Source: Paracoccaceae bacterium (lineage in GTDB: Bacteria > Pseudomonadota > Alphaproteobacteria > Rhodobacterales > Rhodobacteraceae). Taken from it: DNA of 10,355 bases. The DNA is taken from assembly GCA_024304875.1 (NCBI GenBank), contig JAMWZF010000017.1, positions 1 through 10,355 on the forward strand, read 5' to 3'. Positions 1 through 6,731 of the stretch are shown here, piece after piece. The position numbers and the translations under genes were made by a program. Numbering within the stretch: position 1 is the first letter of the stretch; each line of letters opens with the position of its first letter. Under the pieces are notes generated by a model. The model was not told the origin of the DNA. It ran no database searches and saw only the letters and a list, made by a program, of their open reading frames with translations.

Positions 1-668
1 GCGGTGTCGTCGACCTTGACCGGCAGGAAGGTCCCCGCGCCGACGTGGAGGGTCACGCGGGTGGTCTCGACCCCGCGGGCCTTCAGCGCCTTCATCAGGG
101 CGTCGTCGAAATGCAGCGAGGCGGTGGGCGCGGCGACGGCGCCCGTCTTCTCGGCCCAGATCGTCTGGTAGTCGGTCTTGTCCTGCGCGTCGGCGGGCCG
201 TTTCGCGGCGATGTAGGGAGGCAGCGGCATCTGCCCCGCCGCCTCGAGCGCGGCATCGAAATCGGGGCCGGTGCAGTTGAACCGCAGATGCCCCTGCCCG
301 TCGTGCTTTGTCTCAAGAACAGCCGACAGGTCATTGGAAAAGCGGATGGTTTCGCCCTCGGAGACCTTGCGCAGAGGCTTCAGCAGCGCCGCCCATGTGC
401 CGTCGGCCCTCGGCTCCAGCAGCGTCACTTCGACCCGCGCCGTCGCCTCGCCCCGGGTGCGCTCCCCGAACAGCCGTGCGGGGATCACGCGGGTGTCGTT
501 CAGGACCAGCCGGTCGCCCGGGTGCAGCAGCGACGGCAGGTCGGTGACGGTGAGGTCGCGGGTCTCGTCCGCCGTCGCGACCAGCAGCCGGGCCGAGGAC
601 CGGGGCACGGCGGGCCGGGTCGCGACCAGTTCGTCCGGCAGGTCGAAATCGAAATCCGAGAGCTTCAT
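1..668 (-). CDS. queA: tRNA preQ1(34) S-adenosylmethionine ribosyltransferase-isomerase QueA (3' part missing)
   Basis: QueA transfers and isomerises the ribosyl part of S-adenosylmethionine onto preQ1 at position 34 of tRNA, giving epoxyqueuosine. It is the next-to-last step of queuosine synthesis and acts in the cytoplasm. Reading the minus strand from the ATG at 668-666 gives MKLSDFDFDLPDELVATRPA, the typical QueA N-terminus. It is followed by the family motifs LNDTRVIPARL (near residue 55), MPLPPYIAAKRP, VAAPTASLHF and HVGAGTFLPVKVDD. About 222 residues are present; the family usually has about 350, so the C-terminal third lies beyond position 1. The start codon overlaps the stop of the upstream AsmA-like gene as ATGA (665-668), which suggests translational coupling. 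No frameshift is seen. tgt often follows queA, but that would be outside the window. The family assignment is very secure. Confidence 0.97.
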   Translation of the reverse strand, partial: MKLSDFDFDLPDELVATRPAVPRSSARLLVATADETRDLTVTDLPSLLHPGDRLVLNDTRVIPARLFGERTRGEATARVEVTLLEPRADGTWAALLKPLRKVSEGETIRFSNDLSAVLETKHDGQGHLRFNCTGPDFDAALEAAGQMPLPPYIAAKRPADAQDKTDYQTIWAEKTGAVAAPTASLHFDDALMKALKARGVETTRVTLHVGAGTFLPVKVDDT

Positions 669-3600
669 TGCCCGACCACCGGCGGCGGACGGCGAAAGAT
701 GTCTCGGAACATTCCCGGTGTCAGGGCCGACAGCGGATTGACCGAGACCGAGGTATCCCCCACCGGCCCCTGCAGGGTGAAGTTGAATCCGATCAGCCCC
801 TCGCCGGGCCGGGTCAGCACCGCGCCGATGCCGTTGAGCAGGTAGATGGGAGAGATCACGCCCTGAAAGTCCATGTTGCGGGAAGCGGTCTGATAGGTTC
901 CGTCGAGGGAAATGCCAAGACTGGCCCCCACCGCGCTGGACTGCGTGACGGTGATCCGGTCGGGAGAGATCCTGAAGCGGGCGTCCACCTCGGAAAAGGC
1001 AAGCCCCTGCCCGTCCATCTGCTGCAGAAGCCCCACGACCGAAATCGCGTCGATCAGGTTGGCCAGCGCGGGGGCGTCGCGGACGCGGATGTCGCGGATC
1101 TCCAGCGCACCGTCGTAGGTGCCGGCCTGGCCGGCCACCGGGACCAGGGTCAGCTCCATCGCGCCGCCGACCGCGTTCTGAAGATAACCGGCAGAGGAGA
1201 TGACCCGCCCCGCGTCCGGCGAGTCGATCCGCAGCGCCACGCGCCCGCCCTGCCGCGGTTCGACGACGCCGCTGACCGGGCCGCCGCCGTTGAGGGCGCC
1301 GCTGAAGGTTCCCCGCAGGCTCGCGCCGCCGTCGAACTCTCCGCGAAAGCCGGTGACGGCCAGGTTCTCGGCTACCGTCAGCCGGTCGAGGGACAGCGAC
1401 ATCGGTGGCGCCTGGCCACCACCGCCGCCCCGGTCCGGCAACTCGCGCAGGTCCACGCTGCCGCTTCGCATTGTGATGGCCAGCGGCTGCCCGGCGCCGC
1501 GGTCCGTCAGCTCGACGTCGCCGCGCAACCAGGACCCGACCCGCAGTTCGGGAAACCGGGCGCTGGCGAGCCGGCCCCCCGCGAGGGTCAGCTCTCCGGC
1601 CGCGGTCAATCCCGGCGCGGTGAGGGCGAAGCGGTCGATCTGCGGATTGGCGCCGAGCCGCCCGGCGATGGCGAGCCGACCGGAGGTCGCGGGTCCCTTG
1701 GAAAAGCCGATCGCGGGGATCGACAGTCCGACGCCCGAGAGGGTGGATGTCAGCGAGAAGGCCGGCGGCCGCCCCCGGCCGAGGGTCAGGGACAGATCGC
1801 CCGAGCCCTCGCCTGACAGCATTCCCGGCGGCAGGCCGATGCCGAATTCGTCGAGGAACCGCTGGGAGAGCTCCACCGTCGCCTCCACCTCGGCCGTCCG
1901 GTCCGGGTTGTCGCGGAAGGCCTGGGTGAAGGTGCCCTCCAGCGGCACCTGCCCGATGCGCATGGGGCCGCTGACCTCCATGCCGCCGCTGTCCACCTGC
2001 ATCTCCAGCCGGCTCGCGGCCAGCTCGCGCCCCTCGATCAAGCGGGTGGAGCGCACGTCGTGGAGGGTGCCGCCGACGGCGAAGCTTATGTCGTCCCGCG
2101 GGATCCGCTCGGCCAGCGGCAGGGTGATCGTCCCCCGCGCCTCCACCCGCGCATCGGCGAGGGTGACGGGCAGGTTCGCCTTGGTCAGGAACCGGAACGG
2201 CTCGTTGTCGAGGGTCGAGAGCGCCGCCGTCAGGGTCCCTCGCGCCGCGAGGGCGATGGTGGCGGGCGGATCCTTGACCGCCGTGTCCGGGATCGTGAAG
2301 ACCGATCCCGGAAGGGTCAGCGCTCCGCCCTGCGGCGCCCGGATCAGGCCGCTTTCCAGCTCCATCGTGAGGGTCCCGTCCTCCCAGGTGCCATAGCCCG
2401 CGGCCCCCTCGATGGGCGGCATGGTGCGCATGAACTGGACCGAGAGGTCGTCGTATTCCCAGCTTGCGGCTGCGACGGTGGGCTGGCCGGGGTCGGTGCG
2501 CAGGATCAGGGCGGCCCGGTCGACGGTGCCGGTCAAAAGGTTCTCGTCGAACCAGCGGCGGGTGTTGGGCCGGAAGGTGCGGGGCCACAGATCCATGATC
2601 TGGCGCACGCCGAGCCGCTCGAGCGTCAGGTCCGTGCGCACCGCCCAGCCGCCGGCGGTCGCCAGCACGTCGCCGCTGCCTGCGATGCGCCCCTCGCCCT
2701 GGCTTACCCGCAGTTCGGCAAGATCGACCGCGAAGGGCTCCAGCTCCATCCTGAAGGCGACGGCGCCGTCCCCCAGACGCACCGGCTCGGGATAGAGATC
2801 GGCGGGATTCAGCTCGATCTGGGAGAAGGCGAACTGGCCCCAGAGGCCCTTGGGGAAACCGCCCTCGAAGTCGCGCAGCCAGGACCGGCCGGTGCCCGAG
2901 AAGCTGCCCCACATGCTCTGGACGCCGATCCTGTCGAACTCGAGCAGTCCCTGGGACGGCAGATAGGTCAGCCGTGCCTCGGCCGAGCGGAAGGGGATCG
3001 GGCGGGTCGCCTCGGTCGGCCTGAGCGCCCCCTCGCCGAGGGCGAGGGCGGCATGGAACGGACCGAGGCCGCCGCTGGCGTCGATCTCGCCCGACAGCGT
3101 TGCCGAGAGGGGGGCGTCGAGGACGCCGAGCCACGACAGGGCGGCGGACTGCGAGGCGAGGTCGCGGGCCACGCCGTCGGTGATCTCGACCCCGATTTCG
3201 GCCGCGCGGGACCCCTTGGGGCTGACATAGTCGAACCCGAGGGCGGTAAGGTAGGAGCGGCCCGAGAGCAGCGACAGGTCGCCGCGCAGGGCGATGCGCT
3301 CGTCCCGCAGGTCGAGCGAGAGCCGCCCGCCGTCCACCGTCCAGCTTCGCCCGACCCGCGCGTCATCGTAGTTCACGATCATGCCGGTGATCCGCACCTG
3401 TTCCAGCGCGGCAAGCCGGGGCGCCTCGAAGGCGGTGTCGATGCCGTCCAGCAGGTCCACGAAGCTGCCCGCCTCGCGGGCCGAGCCGCCCGAGGCGCCG
3501 ATCTGCAGAGCGACCTGGCCGTTCGCCTCGCGGCGCAGGGCGATCTGCAGGGCCGAAAGGTCGACCTGCTGCACAAGCACCTCGCCCTTGATCAGCCCGC

Positions 3601-4039
3601 GGGGCGACAGGAGCGCGGTGAGCCGGGGGACCCGGGCGATGATCTCTCCGTCCACGTCGCGCAGGGCGGCATTGGTGACGATCGCCCGCGGATGCAGGTC
3701 GGTGCCGAGGGTCAGCTTCATCCCGCCGAAGGTCAGGGAGCCGCCGTCCAGAAGGTCGGCGGCCCGGGCCTCGATGTCCGAGATCAGCCATTCGGGGGCC
3801 GAGACCTGGCGGCCGACGAGCGCGGCGGCGAAAACCAGGGCGAAGAGAAGCGGGACGGTGAGGGCGACGCCCAGCAGGCGCCAGGTCCAGCGGCGCAGCC
3901 AGCGCGTCCACCTTCGCCGTCGGGGACGCGGCGGCGGTGGCGGTGGTGGTGGCGCGTGACGCGCAGGCTCGGGCGGCGGCAAGGCCTGCACCGGCACGGT
4001 CCTGTCTGTGAATGCCTGCGTCACTCTGGGCCTGTTCAA
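665..4039 (-). CDS. AsmA/YhdP-like (DUF3971-type) membrane-anchored protein
   Basis: A 1124-residue protein of the AsmA/YhdP/TamB-like superfamily. In characterised members (established for E. coli YhdP/TamB/YdbH) these are inner-membrane-anchored periplasmic bridges for phospholipid movement to the outer membrane; the same role here is inference. The layout is a cytosolic tail with eight prolines (residues 30-37), an Arg/Trp-rich patch (38-53), one transmembrane helix (about 54-76), then about 1040 residues of repetitive beta-rich sequence. The C-terminus has the superfamily's usual features: a segment around LLQQMDGQGLAFSEVDARF, then ISPIYLLNGIGAVLT, then a NPLSALTPGMFRDIF ending. E. coli YhdP is about 1266 residues, so the size is in range. 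The start is uncertain. TTG at 4039-4037 has GAAGAG 7 nt upstream; GTG at 4024-4022 (five residues shorter) has AACAGG 6 nt upstream. The gene is divergent from bcp and its stop overlaps the queA start. I assign the superfamily from sequence pattern, not from a search. Confidence 0.85.
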   Translation of the reverse strand: MNRPRVTQAFTDRTVPVQALPPPEPARHAPPPPPPPPRPRRRRWTRWLRRWTWRLLGVALTVPLLFALVFAAALVGRQVSAPEWLISDIEARAADLLDGGSLTFGGMKLTLGTDLHPRAIVTNAALRDVDGEIIARVPRLTALLSPRGLIKGEVLVQQVDLSALQIALRREANGQVALQIGASGGSAREAGSFVDLLDGIDTAFEAPRLAALEQVRITGMIVNYDDARVGRSWTVDGGRLSLDLRDERIALRGDLSLLSGRSYLTALGFDYVSPKGSRAAEIGVEITDGVARDLASQSAALSWLGVLDAPLSATLSGEIDASGGLGPFHAALALGEGALRPTEATRPIPFRSAEARLTYLPSQGLLEFDRIGVQSMWGSFSGTGRSWLRDFEGGFPKGLWGQFAFSQIELNPADLYPEPVRLGDGAVAFRMELEPFAVDLAELRVSQGEGRIAGSGDVLATAGGWAVRTDLTLERLGVRQIMDLWPRTFRPNTRRWFDENLLTGTVDRAALILRTDPGQPTVAAASWEYDDLSVQFMRTMPPIEGAAGYGTWEDGTLTMELESGLIRAPQGGALTLPGSVFTIPDTAVKDPPATIALAARGTLTAALSTLDNEPFRFLTKANLPVTLADARVEARGTITLPLAERIPRDDISFAVGGTLHDVRSTRLIEGRELAASRLEMQVDSGGMEVSGPMRIGQVPLEGTFTQAFRDNPDRTAEVEATVELSQRFLDEFGIGLPPGMLSGEGSGDLSLTLGRGRPPAFSLTSTLSGVGLSIPAIGFSKGPATSGRLAIAGRLGANPQIDRFALTAPGLTAAGELTLAGGRLASARFPELRVGSWLRGDVELTDRGAGQPLAITMRSGSVDLRELPDRGGGGGQAPPMSLSLDRLTVAENLAVTGFRGEFDGGASLRGTFSGALNGGGPVSGVVEPRQGGRVALRIDSPDAGRVISSAGYLQNAVGGAMELTLVPVAGQAGTYDGALEIRDIRVRDAPALANLIDAISVVGLLQQMDGQGLAFSEVDARFRISPDRITVTQSSAVGASLGISLDGTYQTASRNMDFQGVISPIYLLNGIGAVLTRPGEGLIGFNFTLQGPVGDTSVSVNPLSALTPGMFRDIFRRPPPVVGQ
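3929..3952 (-). repeat. Trinucleotide CCN run encoding eight prolines
   Basis: A run of CCA/CCG codons in the 5' part of the AsmA-like gene encodes eight consecutive prolines (residues 30-37), directly followed by an Arg-rich stretch and the membrane anchor. Polyproline runs are established EF-P-dependent ribosome stalling sites. The near-perfect triplet repeat could also vary in copy number between strains. Both points are inferences for this gene. Confidence 0.85.
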
Positions 4040-4116
4040 CCGCTCGCTCTTCAGCCTTTATCTTCGCGCCCCCGGCCCTAAAACGAAACCGGCAATCTTA
4101 CCTGGAGACCGCAGCC
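4040..4116. promoter_or_regulatory. Divergent intergenic region between the AsmA-like gene and bcp
   Basis: This 77-bp spacer must carry the start signals of both the minus-strand AsmA-like/queA unit and the plus-strand bcp gene, unless bcp is transcribed from inside the opposite gene. It is less GC-rich than its surroundings at 4051-4065 and 4077-4102. TTCAAC (4035-4040) and TATCTT (4059-4064), 18 bp apart, are a weak sigma-70-like pair for bcp. I see no recognisable operator. The promoter assignment is tentative; the regulatory role of the spacer is inferred from its geometry. Confidence 0.35.
4104..4107 (+). promoter_or_regulatory. Ribosome binding site of bcp
   Basis: GGAG (within TGGAGA) lies 9 nt upstream of the ATG at 4117. 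It supports that ATG over the in-frame ATG at 4012, which would add 35 residues foreign to the Bcp family and run into the divergent gene. Confidence 0.7.
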
Positions 4117-4596
4117 ATGACCGAGCCCGCACGCGCCCCCGCCGAAGGGGATACCGCCCCCCAGTTCGAGCTGCCCCGCGATGGCGGCGGCACCCTGTCC
4201 CTCTCGGCGCTGAAGGGCAAGAAGGTCGTGCTCTACTTCTATCCGCGCGACGACACCCCCGGCTGCACCAAGGAGGCGATCGCCTTCAGCGAGGACCTCG
4301 ACAGGTTCGAGGCCGCCGGCGCGGTGGTCGTCGGCGTCTCGCGCGATACGGTCGCCAAGCACGACAAGTTCCGCGACAAGCACGGCCTCAAGGTCGCGCT
4401 GCTGGCGGACGAGGACGGCGCAGTCTGCGAGGCCTACGGCGTCTGGGTCGAGAAGAACATGTACGGCAAGACGAGCATGGGCATCGAACGGGCCACCTTC
4501 CTGATCGACCCGGCGGGCAAGATCGCCCGCGTCTGGCGCAAGGTGAAGGTGCCCGGCCATGCCGAGGCGGTGCTGCAGGCCGCGCGCACGCTCTAG
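4117..4596 (+). CDS. bcp: Thioredoxin-dependent thiol peroxidase, Bcp/PrxQ family
   Basis: A 159-residue peroxiredoxin that reduces hydrogen peroxide and organic hydroperoxides in the cytoplasm, using thioredoxin-type reductants. The Bcp/PrxQ fold is clear: GDTAPQFELP at residues 11-20, KKVVLYFYPRDDTPGCTKEA with the peroxidatic Cys50, GVSRDTVAKHDKF, LLADEDGAVCEAYGVW, and a C-terminal FLIDPAGKIARVWRKVKVPGHAE block. Length matches the family (E. coli Bcp is 156 residues). The resolving cysteine found five residues after the peroxidatic one in E. coli Bcp (CxxxxC) is Ile55 here. The only other cysteine is Cys104, at the place of the third cysteine of E. coli Bcp. The enzyme must therefore act as a 1-Cys type or use a Cys50-Cys104 pair. 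It stands alone, divergent from the AsmA-like gene, with a 242-bp gap downstream. The start is set by the GGAG at 4104. Confidence 0.95.
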   Translation: MTEPARAPAEGDTAPQFELPRDGGGTLSLSALKGKKVVLYFYPRDDTPGCTKEAIAFSEDLDRFEAAGAVVVGVSRDTVAKHDKFRDKHGLKVALLADEDGAVCEAYGVWVEKNMYGKTSMGIERATFLIDPAGKIARVWRKVKVPGHAEAVLQAARTL

Positions 4597-4617
4597 GGAT
4601 CGCCCGCCGCCCGATCC
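4597..4617 (+). other. Short inverted repeat just after the bcp stop
   Basis: GGATCG (4597-4602) and CGATCC (4612-4617) can form a 6-bp stem with a 9-nt C-rich loop, directly after the TAG stop at 4594-4596. No T-run follows at once, so it is not a classical intrinsic terminator. It may protect the bcp 3' end or help the T-rich site further down. Confidence 0.3.
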
Positions 4618-4628
4618 GCGGCTTCCTT

Positions 4629-4659
4629 CCGATACAGGCACTTATCTCGGCGTCTTTTT
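4629..4659 (+). terminator. Possible weak intrinsic terminator of bcp
   Basis: CCGATA (4629-4634) can pair with TATCtcGG (4643-4650), with a 2-nt bulge and an 8-nt loop. This is followed by CGTC and five T residues (4655-4659). Position and T-run fit an intrinsic terminator 33 bp after the bcp stop, but the stem is short and imperfect, so termination may be weak or the match may be chance. Confidence 0.3.
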
Positions 4660-4661
4660 GC

Positions 4662-4670
4662 TTATCCACA
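4662..4670 (+). promoter_or_regulatory. Perfect consensus DnaA box (TTATCCACA) upstream of the M23/bactofilin genes
   Basis: TTATCCACA is the strict high-affinity DnaA-box 9-mer. It lies in non-coding DNA about 60 bp upstream of the candidate promoter of the peptidase-bactofilin operon. DnaA is known to act also as a transcription factor, including in alphaproteobacteria. A single box does not make an origin, and I find no second perfect copy in this gap. Binding and function are inference. Confidence 0.4.
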
Positions 4671-4710
4671 GGGTGAAGCCGGCTGCGGCGGTGAAACGCA
4701 CGCTATCGGC

Positions 4711-4738
4711 TTGCCCTTCAGCGTGACCCTTTTGTATT
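4711..4738 (+). promoter_or_regulatory. Candidate sigma-70-type promoter of the M23-bactofilin operon
   Basis: TTGCCC (4711-4716) and TGTATT (4733-4738) are 16 bp apart and each match the -35 and -10 consensus at four of six positions. They sit in the most AT-rich part of the gap and would give a leader of roughly 95 nt before the GTG at 4839. The assignment rests on position and a weak match only. Confidence 0.3.
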
Positions 4739-4749
4739 GAAACTGGAGC

Positions 4750-4805
4750 CGGTCCTGCTGGGAAGGACCGCGGGACATTTGGGTCGCCGATATCACGGCG
4801 GGACC
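4750..4805 (+). promoter_or_regulatory. Two consecutive hairpins in the presumed 5' leader of the M23 peptidase gene
   Basis: The first hairpin is a perfect 7-bp stem, CGGTCCT (4750-4756) with AGGACCG (4764-4770), and a 7-nt loop. The second pairs GGTCGCCG (4782-4789) with CGGCG (4796-4800) and ACC (4803-4805) around a 2-nt bulge and a 6-nt loop. Neither is followed by a T-run, so they are not intrinsic terminators. They could affect stability or translation of the leader. GC-rich DNA forms such pairs easily, so the regulatory role is speculative. Confidence 0.3.
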
Positions 4806-4827
4806 ACTCGACACCTAGGGACGGGAC

Positions 4828-4833
4828 GGGGGA
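4828..4833 (+). promoter_or_regulatory. Ribosome binding site setting the GTG start of the M23 peptidase
   Basis: GGGGGA lies 5 nt before the GTG at 4839. It decides the start: the longer reading from TTG at 4737 has no comparable site and would overlap the promoter candidate. Confidence 0.65.
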
Positions 4834-4838
4834 CGAAC

Positions 4839-6158
4839 GTGAGGACACGGATCGCACAGGAGGTACACTCCTGGCTTGAACGCAGGTTTCCCGAACGGCG
4901 CCTGTTCATCCGCTCGAACACCGAGACACGCTTCATCCGGCTGAAGTCCGAGACGCAGCTGGTCGCATGGGCCGGCGGGGCGCTGGTGGTCTCCTGGACC
5001 ATCGTCGCCACGGCGATCCTGCTGATGGATTCGATCGGCGCCGGCAATTTCCGGGCCCAGGCCCAGCGCGACCAGATGATCTACGAAGAGCGCCTGCGCG
5101 TGATGTCCGAAGAGCGCGACATGCGCGCCGCCGAGGCCGTCGCCGCGCAGGAACGCTTCGCCGCCGCGCTTGACCACGCCTCGGACCTGCAGTCCCAGCT
5201 TCTGTCCGAGCAGACCCGCCTGCGCGAGCTCGAGACCGGGATCGAGGTGATCCAGGGCACGCTGCGCCGCACCATGGGCGAGCGCAAGGCGGTCTCGGAG
5301 ACGCTGGAAACCCTTCAGGCGCGGCTCGAGGACGGTGGCAACGGCGGCGGGGGCATGCCGATGGGCGACGAGGCCTCGGGCACCGTCGACCTCCTCGCCG
5401 ACGCCCTGGCCGAGACCGCGGCCGAGCGCGACCAGATCGCCGCCGACGCCGAGTTCGCCCTCAACCACGCCGCCGAGGTGGAGCTGGAGCTGCGTCTCCT
5501 TCAGGAGAAGAACGACGAGATCTTCCGCCAGCTGGAAGAGGCGATGCTGGTCTCGGTCGAGCCGCTGGAGAACATGTTCCGCGCCGCCGGCCAGGACCCC
5601 GACGCGATGATCGCCACCGTGCGCCGCGGCTACTCGGGCACCGGCGGGCCGCTGACGCCGATGTCCTTCTCGACCATGGGCGGCGGCACCGACCCCGACG
5701 CCGCGCGGGCGAACGCCATCCTCGACCGGATGGACCAGATCAACCTCTACCGCATCGCCGCCGAACGGGCGCCCTTCGACATCCCCGTCAAGTCGTCCTT
5801 CCGCTTCACCAGCGGCTTCGGCATGCGCTGGGGCCGGATGCACAACGGCACCGATTTCGCCGGTCCCGTCGGCACGCCGATCTACTCGACGGCCGACGGC
5901 GTCGTCACCTTTGCCGGCTGGTCCTCGGGCTACGGCCGGCTGATCAAGGTCCAGCACGAATTCGGGATCGAGACGCGCTACGCGCATCTCAACCAAATCC
6001 GGGTGGACGTCGGACAAAGGGTCTCGCGCGGGGACAGGATCGGTGATATGGGCAATTCAGGACGGTCTACCGGTCCGCATCTGCACTACGAAGTGCGTGT
6101 CGGCGGTACACCCGTGAACCCCATGACCTACATACGAGCCGGACAAGATGTTTTCTAA
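4839..6158 (+). CDS. Membrane-anchored M23 (LytM-type) peptidoglycan endopeptidase with coiled coil
   Basis: A 439-residue zinc metallopeptidase predicted to cut peptide cross-links in periplasmic peptidoglycan. From the GTG start it has a basic cytosolic tail (residues 1-41), one transmembrane helix (about 42-64, inside-out), charged coiled-coil segments (about 72-165 and 185-236) split by a Gly-rich linker (167-172), and an M23 domain (about 317-430). The zinc and catalytic residues are all present: H335 and D339 in HNGTD, H383 in YAHL, H414 and H416 in HLH. So it should be active, unlike degenerate EnvC/NlpD-type activators. The coiled coil plus LytM domain resembles alphaproteobacterial LmdC-type partners of bactofilins. 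The gene is the first of a tight cluster: the bactofilin start lies inside its last codons (11-bp overlap). Whether it hydrolyses DD or other cross-links cannot be told from sequence. Confidence 0.93.
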   Translation: MRTRIAQEVHSWLERRFPERRLFIRSNTETRFIRLKSETQLVAWAGGALVVSWTIVATAILLMDSIGAGNFRAQAQRDQMIYEERLRVMSEERDMRAAEAVAAQERFAAALDHASDLQSQLLSEQTRLRELETGIEVIQGTLRRTMGERKAVSETLETLQARLEDGGNGGGGMPMGDEASGTVDLLADALAETAAERDQIAADAEFALNHAAEVELELRLLQEKNDEIFRQLEEAMLVSVEPLENMFRAAGQDPDAMIATVRRGYSGTGGPLTPMSFSTMGGGTDPDAARANAILDRMDQINLYRIAAERAPFDIPVKSSFRFTSGFGMRWGRMHNGTDFAGPVGTPIYSTADGVVTFAGWSSGYGRLIKVQHEFGIETRYAHLNQIRVDVGQRVSRGDRIGDMGNSGRSTGPHLHYEVRVGGTPVNPMTYIRAGQDVF

Positions 6159-6711
6159 AAGCAAGATCAACGAGCCCGCGCCGCGGACTGGCGATGTCCA
6201 GAAACCCGAAACGACACAAACGCCGAGCAGCACAGTGACAAATACCGACTACAAGACCTCGCAGCCTCCCAAGGCCAAGCCGCCGGCGTCCAGCCTCTCT
6301 GCCGACCTGACGATCACCGGGAACCTCAAGACCTCCGGCGACATCAACATCGAGGGCACCGTCGAGGGCGATATCCGCGCCCATCTGCTGACCATCGGCG
6401 AAGGCGCCACCGTCCGCGGCGAGTGCATCGCCGACGACGTGGTGGTCAATGGCCGGATCGTCGGCACCGTGCGGGGCCTGAAGGTGCGGCTCACCTCCTC
6501 GGCCCGGGTCGAGGGCGACATCATCCACAAGACCATCGCGATAGAGAGCGGCGCCCACTTCGAGGGGTCCGTCCGCCGCGAGGACGATCCCCTTGGGACA
6601 TCCCGCCCCGGCGGCCAGTCCGCTCAGGGCAGCGCCCCGTCCGCGTCCCAGCAGTCCAAGCCCGCTGCGGCCCCGTCCGCGGCACCCGCCGCGGCCGGTC
6701 AGAACAAGTAA
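6148..6711 (+). CDS. Bactofilin (polymer-forming cytoskeletal protein)
   Basis: A 187-residue bactofilin, a nucleotide-independent filament-forming cytoskeletal protein that scaffolds cell-wall enzymes at the inner face of the membrane. The core, residues about 50-144, is the regular right-handed beta-helix pattern of the family, with short hydrophobic/Gly repeats such as GDINIEGTVEGDI, LTIGEGATVRGECIADDVVVNGRIVGTVRG and ARVEGDI. It is flanked by a disordered N-terminal tail rich in Pro/Thr/Lys and a C-terminal tail rich in Ala/Ser/Pro (about 150-187), as usual. The extreme N-terminus MFSKSK resembles the short membrane-targeting peptide described for Caulobacter BacA (MFSK start). The ATG at 6148 lies inside the end of the M23 gene, with GGA 4 nt upstream, so translational coupling is likely. 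The neighbouring membrane-anchored peptidase is the expected client enzyme. The bac-type symbol is left out because paralogues cannot be told apart here. Confidence 0.97.
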   Translation: MFSKSKINEPAPRTGDVQKPETTQTPSSTVTNTDYKTSQPPKAKPPASSLSADLTITGNLKTSGDINIEGTVEGDIRAHLLTIGEGATVRGECIADDVVVNGRIVGTVRGLKVRLTSSARVEGDIIHKTIAIESGAHFEGSVRREDDPLGTSRPGGQSAQGSAPSASQQSKPAAAPSAAPAAAGQNK

Positions 6712-6731
6712 ACGGTCGGCGGCGACGCCTC

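Noticed and set aside
668..2396. Long plus-strand open frames (382 and 398 codons) opposite the AsmA-like gene
   Set aside because: Low-complexity Arg/Pro/Ser/Gly translations, no recognisable domain, fully covered by the well-supported minus-strand gene.
2060..4081. A 673-codon open frame on the plus strand
   Set aside because: It lies opposite the AsmA-like gene. Its product is rich in Arg, Gly, Pro and Gln with no family pattern, as expected from an antisense frame in high-GC DNA.
4012..4116. N-terminal extension of bcp from the ATG at 4012
   Set aside because: It would overlap the divergent gene start and add residues not found in Bcp proteins; the GGAG at 4104 supports the ATG at 4117.
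4597..4838. Possible replication origin because of the DnaA box and AT-richer DNA
   Set aside because: Only one perfect box, no box cluster or clear unwinding element, and no dnaA, parAB, repABC or hemE-type neighbours.
4815..6017. A 400-codon minus-strand open frame opposite the M23 peptidase gene
   Set aside because: Shadow frame: His/Gly/Asp/Val-rich translation with no motif, while the plus strand carries a complete catalytic M23 domain.
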